From Firmicutes bacterium UBA2530 (lineage in GTDB: Bacteria > Bacillota > Clostridia > Tissierellales > Sedimentibacteraceae), in assembly GCA_002340985.1 (NCBI GenBank), contig DDNC01000014.1, positions 326,478 to 345,740 on the forward strand: DNA of 19,263 nucleotides, in the 5' to 3' direction. Position 1 is the first letter of the stretch. Every line of letters begins with the position of its first letter. This document shows, in pieces, positions 13,820-19,263 of this stretch. The position numbers and the translations under genes are program-made. A model generated the notes under the pieces. The model had not been told where the DNA came from and ran no database searches. It saw only the letters and a list, made by a program, of their open reading frames with translations.

Positions 13820-14240
13820 GATAATAAAAAATAATCCGTTTAAGCTTCCGGAATATGAAACAAAGGGCTCTGCAGGAGTGGATCTGCAGGCATATGTTGA
13901 AAATCCTGTTGTGCTTAAGCCCATGGAAAGAGCATTGGTTCCCACAGGTATATTCATTGAGATTCCTGAGGGCTATGAGGCGCAGGTTCGTGCCAGAAGC
14001 GGGCTTGCCATAAAGCATGGAATAAGTCTGGTAAACGGCATCGGAACTATTGACTCCGACTATAGAGGTGAAATTAAGGTAATACTTATTAACTTAGGTG
14101 AAAAGGAATTTATAATAAATAGCGGAGACAGAATAGCCCAGATGGTTTTCATCAAGCATGAGCAGGCTGATTTTGAATTGACTGAAGAGCTTAACGATAC
14201 CGAAAGAGGAGCGGGAGGCTTCGGACATACAGGAGTATAG
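13809..14240 (+). CDS. dut: Deoxyuridine 5'-triphosphate nucleotidohydrolase
   Basis: This trimeric dUTPase hydrolyses dUTP to dUMP and pyrophosphate, keeping uracil out of DNA and feeding dTMP synthesis. The 143-residue sequence has all five motifs: GSAGVDLQA (20-28), ARSGLAIKHG (62-71), GTIDSDYRGE (79-88) with the catalytic aspartate, RIAQMVF (108-114) and the C-terminal RGAGGFGHTG (133-142) that closes over substrate. ATG 13809 is preferred over the in-frame 13791 because GGAG (13799-13802) is 6 nt before it. It overlaps the M16 peptidase by 11 nt and is followed by ymxH. In Bacillus the corresponding place holds spoVF and dap genes, so dut is a lineage-specific insertion here or those genes have moved. 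Confidence 0.97.
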   Translation: MKVKIIKNNPFKLPEYETKGSAGVDLQAYVENPVVLKPMERALVPTGIFIEIPEGYEAQVRARSGLAIKHGISLVNGIGTIDSDYRGEIKVILINLGEKEFIINSGDRIAQMVFIKHEQADFELTEELNDTERGAGGFGHTGV

Positions 14241-14259
14241 AAATTAAAGGGGGGGTATG

Positions 14260-14493
14260 ATGAAACTAAGTGAATTGTACAGCAAGGAGATAATTAATAT
14301 TGATACTGGGGAAAATTTGGGGATATTCGGAGACTGCGATTTAGTCATCGATGAAAAAACTGGGGAGATATTGAGTTTTATTTCCGGTAATAATTCTCAC
14401 TTTAGCATTTTTAAAGAACCTAAGAAAAAAGAAGTGCTTTGGAAGAGCATAAAGAAAATAGGCAGTGACATGATAATTATTGAAAATGAATAA
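14260..14493 (+). CDS. ymxH: YlmC/YmxH-family PRC-barrel protein
   Basis: This 77-residue protein matches the YlmC/YmxH small PRC-barrel family, which is widespread in spore-forming Firmicutes. The diagnostic pattern is 'LYSKEIINIDTGENLG..GDCDLVIDEKTGEILSFI' (about 6-42) with a hydrophobic C-terminal strand (DMIIIENE). The ATG at 14260 is better spaced from the AAAGGGGGGG site (14246-14255) than the adjacent ATG at 14257. Role: not established; members are sporulation-associated. It is co-transcribed with dut, followed by a terminator. Confidence 0.88.
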   Translation: MKLSELYSKEIINIDTGENLGIFGDCDLVIDEKTGEILSFISGNNSHFSIFKEPKKKEVLWKSIKKIGSDMIIIENE

Positions 14494-14512
14494 AAAAAGA
14501 AAAACTCCAAAG

Positions 14513-14540
14513 AATAATCAGGAATAACCTGATTATTTTT
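14513..14540 (+). terminator. Intrinsic terminator between ymxH and tepA
   Basis: AATAATCAGG (14513-14522) pairs perfectly with CCTGATTATT (14528-14537) with an AATAA loop, followed by five Ts (14536-14540). It ends the M16-dut-ymxH transcript. It lies only 5 nt before the tepA ribosome-binding site, with no promoter between, so tepA may depend on read-through. Confidence 0.85.
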
Positions 14541-14554
14541 ATGTGGAGGACTAA

Positions 14555-15385
14555 ATGAAAAATAACAATCAGAATACAAAGGATATACAGCAGCAATCAT
14601 TTCAAAATATGAATTTAGATATGGGCCATCAATACGGACAAAAAGAGAATAGCGGTCAGGACACAGAGCCAGTGAATCCTTTTCTGTTCAACGGAGAAGA
14701 TAATAACAGCGACGATGACAGCTCAGACCAGCCCATAGAAAATGTTAAGCAGATGGGAAGCATCACCGACATAAGTCCCATAAAGGATATTTGTTTTTTG
14801 AGCATAATCGGAGAAATCGAAGGGCACACCTCCCTTCCTCCTCAAAGCAAGACTACAAAGTATGAGCACATTATTCCCATGATAATAGGAGCGGAAATGG
14901 ACCCACAGATAAAAGGAGTTCTGCTGCTCATAAATACTGTGGGTGGAGATGTGGAAGCGGGTCTTGCAATTTCGGAGCTTATAGCAAGCATTACGAAGCC
15001 TACAGTATCTCTGGTTCTGGGAGGAGGACATTCAATTGGCACAGCGCTTGCCGTATCAGCAGAACGTTCATTTATTGCGCCTACGGGGACCATGACAATA
15101 CACCCCATAAGAACAAACGGATTTGTAATTGGAGTTCCACAGACATTCAGATATTTCCAAAAAATGCAGGAACGCATTACTAATTTTATAGTGTCAAATT
15201 CTAATGTGAACAGAGAGGCTCTTCTGAAATATATGTATGATACCGATGAAATCGCCAATGATGTGGGAACCGTGCTGAATGCAGACGAGGCTGTGGAAAT
15301 AGGACTCATAGATGAAATTGGCGGGTTCAGTGCTTCAATGAATGCGCTCAGGCAGTTAATCGATGAAATGAACACTGAAAATTAG
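14555..15385 (+). CDS. tepA: TepA-type ClpP-like serine peptidase
   Basis: TepA is a ClpP-fold protease linked to sporulation or envelope processing (in B. subtilis it is called translocation-enhancing protein). The 276-residue protein begins with a ~65-residue Asn/Gln/Asp-rich, probably disordered tail. The ClpP fold follows: LLLINTVGGDVEAGLAI (about 123-139) with the oxyanion-loop Gly-Gly, GGGHSIG (156-162) with nucleophile Ser160, TMTIHPIR with His183, and 'AVEIGLIDEIGG' at the end of the fold (about 255). No signal peptide is seen, so localisation is unknown. GGAGG (14545-14549) lies 5 nt before the ATG. It is next to spoIIIE, as in Bacillus. Confidence 0.88.
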   Translation: MKNNNQNTKDIQQQSFQNMNLDMGHQYGQKENSGQDTEPVNPFLFNGEDNNSDDDSSDQPIENVKQMGSITDISPIKDICFLSIIGEIEGHTSLPPQSKTTKYEHIIPMIIGAEMDPQIKGVLLLINTVGGDVEAGLAISELIASITKPTVSLVLGGGHSIGTALAVSAERSFIAPTGTMTIHPIRTNGFVIGVPQTFRYFQKMQERITNFIVSNSNVNREALLKYMYDTDEIANDVGTVLNADEAVEIGLIDEIGGFSASMNALRQLIDEMNTEN

Positions 15386-15409
15386 AGAACTTCGAAAACA
15401 AATAAAACA

Positions 15410-15439
15410 TTGCGGCTAATCAATAACTTATGATATAAT
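15410..15439 (+). promoter_or_regulatory. Extended -10 promoter of spoIIIE/ftsK
   Basis: A perfect TATAAT (15434-15439) is preceded by TG at 15431-15432 with one base between, an extended -10. TTGCGG (15410-15415) sits 18 bp upstream. Initiation is expected near 15446, about 28 nt before the ftsK ATG. No terminator separates tepA from this gene, so both read-through and local start are possible. Confidence 0.7.
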
Positions 15440-15473
15440 AAAAAAAGAATATACAGGGGGACGTTGTGTCAAA

Positions 15474-17858
15474 ATGGCAAAAGTTCAAAGTGAAAGCAAA
15501 CCAAAAAAGGCAACTGTTAAAAAAAAGAGTACAAGCACAAAGAAGACTAACAGCGCAAATGAATTGCTTAAAAAGGAAATAACCGGAATATTCATAGTCG
15601 CATTTGCGGTTTTTTTAATAGTGGTTACAACAAAGGAAAACCAAACAGGTATTATAGGCAGAACAATCAATGTATTTACTCATTCTGTATTTGGAAAAGG
15701 AGCAGATGCACTGCCTTTCTTTATATTAACAATAGGAATAATGAGGCTTTTGAATATTATTGTGTTCAGCGACAACAATCAGGTTGTCGCTATTATAGGT
15801 TTTTTTGCATGTTACATAATGTATTCCGCACTGAAGGATGGTGAGGTGCTGAACGTAAGCACAGGTATCGGAAGCTTAATTAAATTTTCCTCTGAAACAG
15901 GGATTCTGAAGCAGGGAGGAGGGATTATCGGTAATATAATTACATTTATTTTCCTTAAACTTGTAGGCAAAAATGGTACATATATAGTGCTTGGAGCATT
16001 GGTGTTCTCAAATTTTATACTGCTTACTAACCAGAGCATAATAGGGATATGCAGACTGCTATCCGACTATTTCAAGAGATTTCTGAAGGTAGTATACAGC
16101 TTTGTATTTACGGAGGTTGAGCCGGAAAACAAGAAAAAATCAAAGGAAAAACAAAATACAGAAAAAGAAGAGCAAGAGCCTGAGGGTGTAAAAATTTATG
16201 ATTATATGAGCCCTTCCGAAAATAGCAAGAAGGCTGAAATAACTCAGCTTAAAATAGATGATGTGAGAAAGACAGGCAGACATACCGAGACATCCTATGA
16301 AAAAACGGAAGAAATAAAAAATGAAGCAGTTGAAGAAACAGTAGAAATAAAAGAGAAAAAAGAAAATGATAAAGAGAAGTTCAAACCTAAGGAAATAACG
16401 GATGATATAATAAATATTGCTGGTGCTAAAACTGATAATTACAAGCTTCCTTCAACCTCGCTCCTGGATGCTGTTCCTCAGCATGTGAAGGGAGATAAGG
16501 AGGATTTGAGAAAAGACGGTGAGAAATTAATTGAAACGCTCAATAATTTCAATATTCCCTGCAACATACTGCAGATAAACAAAGGTCCAACAATTACAAG
16601 GTACGAAATACAGCCTGCTCCGGGAATCAAGGTAAGCAGGATAACAAGTTTGTCCAACGATATAGCCCTTGCACTTGCTACGTCCGACATACGTATGGAG
16701 GCTCCCATCCCGGGCAAATCCGCCATAGGGATAGAGGTTCCAAACAGAAACAAGACAAGCGTATATTTGAAGAGCCTTATAGACTCAAAGGAATATAAAT
16801 CAATCGGTACAAATATACCCTTCGCCCTGGGTAAGGACATAGCGGGAAAAAACATTGTGGCGGAAATAAATAAAATGCCTCACCTGCTTATTGCCGGAGC
16901 TACAGGAGCAGGAAAAAGCGTGTGCATCAACACACTTATTATGAGCATACTTTTCAAAGCAAAGCCTGACGAGGTCAAGCTTATTTTGGTTGACCCAAAG
17001 GTTGTGGAGCTCAGCGTGTACAATGGGCTTCCTCATCTTCTGATTCCGGTTGTGACAGACCCTCGGAAGGCGGCCAACGCATTAAACTGGGCAGTGTCTG
17101 AAATGACCAGCCGCTACAAGATATTCGCTCAGAACAGCGTGAGAGATATAGCCACATACAATGAGAAGATGCTTAAAGAAGGCAATGAAAAAATGCCTCA
17201 TATTGTAATCATAATAGATGAGCTTGCTGATTTAATGACCGTCGCTTCATCAGAGGTTGAGGAGTACATAACGCGTATTGCACAGCTTGCAAGAGCCTGC
17301 GGAATGCACCTTGTAATTGCCACACAAAGGCCTTCGGTGGATGTAATCACCGGGGTAATAAAGGCAAATATTCCTTCAAGAATAGCATTTGCCGTTTCGT
17401 CACAGATAGATTCCCGTACAATACTTGATGCCGGTGGCGCAGAAAAACTTTTGGGAAAGGGAGATATGCTTTATCACCCAATCGGTCTGCCTAAACCTAT
17501 ACGTATACAGGGAACATTCATTTCCGACGATGAAATCAAGCGTGTGGTGGAAAGCATAAAGGCTCAGCAAATAGAAATAAAAATGGGAAGACAAAATGAA
17601 ATAATCAATGAAATAGAGAAAGCACCCAGCCAGAATGAAGATGTTGATGAATTTTTAGAGCAGGCCGTTGACTTGGTTGTTAACGACGGACAGGCTTCGG
17701 CATCATATATACAGAGAAAATTCAAGGTTGGATATGCCCGTGCTGCAAGAATAATCGACCAGCTTGAGGAAAGAGGAATCATAGGACCACATGAAGGAAG
17801 TAAGCCCCGCAAGGTGCTTATAACAAAAGAAGAATTAGAAGAAATGAGAGGAAATTAA
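15474..17858 (+). CDS. spoIIIE: SpoIIIE/FtsK DNA translocase
   Basis: This hexameric ATPase moves DNA through the septum during division and, in spore formers, into the forespore. The 794-residue protein has a basic N-terminus, four or five membrane segments (about 37-53, 78-97, 103-119, 148-165, 168-186), a long charged linker (about 215-320), then the motor. Walker A is GATGAGKS (475-482), Walker B IVIIIDE (577-583). A winged-helix gamma domain (about 722-783) reads KOPS/SRS-type DNA polarity sequences. ATG 15474 is the only in-frame start; the GGGGG ribosome-binding site (15456-15460) is 13 nt away, longer than usual. Whether this is the sporulation or the vegetative paralogue cannot be told from one copy. 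It overlaps rimO by one base. Confidence 0.95.
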   Translation: MAKVQSESKPKKATVKKKSTSTKKTNSANELLKKEITGIFIVAFAVFLIVVTTKENQTGIIGRTINVFTHSVFGKGADALPFFILTIGIMRLLNIIVFSDNNQVVAIIGFFACYIMYSALKDGEVLNVSTGIGSLIKFSSETGILKQGGGIIGNIITFIFLKLVGKNGTYIVLGALVFSNFILLTNQSIIGICRLLSDYFKRFLKVVYSFVFTEVEPENKKKSKEKQNTEKEEQEPEGVKIYDYMSPSENSKKAEITQLKIDDVRKTGRHTETSYEKTEEIKNEAVEETVEIKEKKENDKEKFKPKEITDDIINIAGAKTDNYKLPSTSLLDAVPQHVKGDKEDLRKDGEKLIETLNNFNIPCNILQINKGPTITRYEIQPAPGIKVSRITSLSNDIALALATSDIRMEAPIPGKSAIGIEVPNRNKTSVYLKSLIDSKEYKSIGTNIPFALGKDIAGKNIVAEINKMPHLLIAGATGAGKSVCINTLIMSILFKAKPDEVKLILVDPKVVELSVYNGLPHLLIPVVTDPRKAANALNWAVSEMTSRYKIFAQNSVRDIATYNEKMLKEGNEKMPHIVIIIDELADLMTVASSEVEEYITRIAQLARACGMHLVIATQRPSVDVITGVIKANIPSRIAFAVSSQIDSRTILDAGGAEKLLGKGDMLYHPIGLPKPIRIQGTFISDDEIKRVVESIKAQQIEIKMGRQNEIINEIEKAPSQNEDVDEFLEQAVDLVVNDGQASASYIQRKFKVGYARAARIIDQLEERGIIGPHEGSKPRKVLITKEELEEMRGN

Positions 17859-19186
17859 TGAAAAAAATATACATGCACTCCCTTGGATGCTCCAAGAACC
17901 TTGTTGATTCGGAGCATATGGTAGGAATACTTGAGAAAAAGGGATTTAAAACAACCGATTATGCAGACAAGGCGGATTACATCATAATAAATACGTGCTC
18001 CTTTATAAGCGACGCACAGCAGGAATCGGTGGATGCTATTTTATCTGCAGCCGAAATCAAAAATGACGTGAACAATAAGGCTAAAATAATCGTAACAGGC
18101 TGCCTTGCCCAGAGATTTGGTGAGGAGCTTGCAAAAGAAATACCTGAAGTTGATATTATAGTTGGAACAAGCGGCTTTGATAAAATAGATGACTATATTG
18201 AAAAATATGAAAGCAGCAAAGAGCTTGTTGTTGATGTAAATATGCAGGATTTGGATGATGAGAGCCTTCCAAGAAACACTTTGACAGAGGAATGGTATGC
18301 ATATCTGAAAATAGCGGAGGGCTGCAGCAACAACTGCACATACTGTGTCATTCCAAAGCTCAGAGGACCTTACAAAAGCAGAAAAATAGAAAAAATAGTT
18401 GAAGAAGCAAGGGAGCTTGCGGAAAACGGTGCAAAAGAAATTATAATTATAGCGCAGGATACAAGCAAGTACGGCGTTGATTTATACGGAGAAAAGAAGC
18501 TTCATGAAGTTATACGCAGAATATCCGAAATAGAAGAAATACAATGGATTCGTATTCATTACCTGTATCCTGAAGACATATATGATGAGCTTATAAACGA
18601 ATTTAAAAATAACAGCAAGCTGCTTAAATATTTCGATATTCCTTTGCAGCATGTAAATGACAGAATACTGAAAAGGATGAACAGAAATACAAATAAGCAG
18701 CAGATAGTTGATTTGATAAATAAAATCAGAACCGAGGTTGAAGGCGCTGTCATAAGAACATCGCTGATTACGGGATTCCCCGGAGAAACTCAGGAAGAGC
18801 ATGAGGAGCTTTTGAAATTCCTTCAGGAATACAAGCTCGACAGAGTTGGTATATTCAAATACTCCAGAGAAGAAGACACTCCCGCCTACAGACTTCCAGA
18901 GCAGATAGAAGAAGAAATCAAGGACCAGAGGCATGATGAGCTCATGGAACTGCAGCAGGGAGTTTCGTATGAAAACAACCTGGCCAATATCGGCAAGATA
19001 TTTGATGTACTCATTGAGGAAAAGGACGTTGAAAATATCTGGGTGGGAAGAACATACATGGATTCAATTGATATAGACGGATGTGTGTACGTAACCTCCG
19101 ATGAAGATCTGGAGCTTGGGGGTATTTACAAGGTTAAAATAAATGATGTTATGGAATATGACATGATGGGAGATATTATTTTATAG
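17858..19186 (+). CDS. rimO: Ribosomal protein S12 methylthiotransferase RimO
   Basis: RimO is a radical-SAM enzyme with two [4Fe-4S] clusters that adds a methylthio group to an aspartate of ribosomal protein S12. The 442-residue protein has the N-terminal UPF0004 domain with Cys11 (LGCSKNLVDSE), Cys47 and Cys82, the radical-SAM motif CSNNCTYC with Cys156, Cys160 and Cys163, and a C-terminal TRAM domain (about 375-440). LGCSKNLVDSE and the absence of a MiaB-type motif set point to RimO rather than the tRNA enzyme MiaB. AGAGGAAA (17846-17853) is the ribosome-binding site and the ATG overlaps the ftsK stop by 1 nt. It appears intact. Confidence 0.95.
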   Translation: MKKIYMHSLGCSKNLVDSEHMVGILEKKGFKTTDYADKADYIIINTCSFISDAQQESVDAILSAAEIKNDVNNKAKIIVTGCLAQRFGEELAKEIPEVDIIVGTSGFDKIDDYIEKYESSKELVVDVNMQDLDDESLPRNTLTEEWYAYLKIAEGCSNNCTYCVIPKLRGPYKSRKIEKIVEEARELAENGAKEIIIIAQDTSKYGVDLYGEKKLHEVIRRISEIEEIQWIRIHYLYPEDIYDELINEFKNNSKLLKYFDIPLQHVNDRILKRMNRNTNKQQIVDLINKIRTEVEGAVIRTSLITGFPGETQEEHEELLKFLQEYKLDRVGIFKYSREEDTPAYRLPEQIEEEIKDQRHDELMELQQGVSYENNLANIGKIFDVLIEEKDVENIWVGRTYMDSIDIDGCVYVTSDEDLELGGIYKVKINDVMEYDMMGDIIL

Positions 19187-19224
19187 CTGTACAAACTAAA
19201 TATATTATGATGGGAGATGTAGTG

Positions 19225-19263
19225 ATGAACTGGTTTAAAAACTTGAACCTGCCTAACAAGCTG
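19225..19263 (+). CDS. pgsA: Start of phosphatidylglycerophosphate synthase PgsA (cut by window end)
   Basis: The last 13 codons read MNWFKNLNLPNKL. The NLPNKL start is typical of PgsA, the enzyme that makes phosphatidylglycerophosphate from CDP-diacylglycerol and glycerol-3-phosphate. GGGAG (19212-19216) is 8 nt before ATG 19225, and pgsA often follows rimO in Clostridia. An in-frame ATG at 19207 is possible but poorly spaced from a ribosome-binding site. The gene runs past the window, so the call rests on 13 residues plus gene order. Confidence 0.75.
   Translation, partial: MNWFKNLNLPNKL

Noticed and set aside
14842..15375. 177-residue minus-strand frame inside tepA
   Set aside because: It is long, but exactly antisense to a clear ClpP-fold gene. 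Codon bias commonly makes such open antisense frames.
1..19263. CRISPR array, tRNA or rRNA genes
   Set aside because: No regularly spaced repeats, cloverleaf-like stretches or rRNA-like sequence were seen. The only repeats are the two-copy cases at 1-225 and 12144-12326.

Overview
The window is a typical low-G+C Firmicutes (Clostridia) housekeeping segment. The DNA is AT-rich, most ribosome-binding sites are strong GGAGG types, and promoters read as sigma-A with 16-18 bp spacers. Every recognised gene is on the + strand. Gene order follows the Bacillus/Clostridium nusA-infB to pnp to spoIIIE neighbourhood. A YmxH-type protein, a TepA-type protein and a SpoIIIE/FtsK translocase point to a spore-forming lineage. 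I cannot name the species from the sequence alone.

Region 1 (1-787) is accessory. It has two copies of a ~41 bp direct repeat 184 bp apart, then a small lipoprotein of unknown family. Region 2 (830-8330) is one translation/RNA operon: rimP-nusA-ylxR-ylxQ-infB-rbfA-nrnA-truB-ribF. It starts from a clear promoter and has a perfect 13-bp leader hairpin whose U-tract is poor, a good candidate for NusA feedback control. Genes are tightly packed, several with 4-8 nt overlaps. They cover 30S maturation (RimP, RbfA), initiation (IF2), transcription elongation/termination (NusA), tRNA pseudouridylation (TruB) and nanoRNA/pAp turnover (NrnA). RibF is odd: its riboflavin-kinase half is short and lacks the family's signature.

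Region 3 (8347-10967) is rpsO-pnp, with its own promoter, a leader that can fold into an S15-type junction, a hairpin between the genes and a strong terminator after pnp. Region 4 (11040-12010) is a single-gene unit for a secreted CE4 polysaccharide deacetylase (YlxY position) with a TTG start, bracketed by promoter and terminator.

Region 5 (12011-12538) is the least ordinary stretch: a ~110 bp structured element with two mutually exclusive pairings, then two near-identical promoter boxes. One precedes a broken lipoprotein-like reading frame and the other a 41-residue single-membrane-segment peptide. Region 6 (12539-14540) is an M16 peptidase, dUTPase and YlmC/YmxH protein, closed by a terminator. 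Region 7 (14555-19263) holds tepA, a SpoIIIE/FtsK translocase with its own extended -10 promoter, rimO, and the first 13 codons of pgsA cut by the window end.

No transposase gene, CRISPR array, rRNA or tRNA was recognised. The best leads are the degenerate RibF, the 12011-12514 element and small-peptide cluster, and the two leader RNAs (rimP and rpsO).
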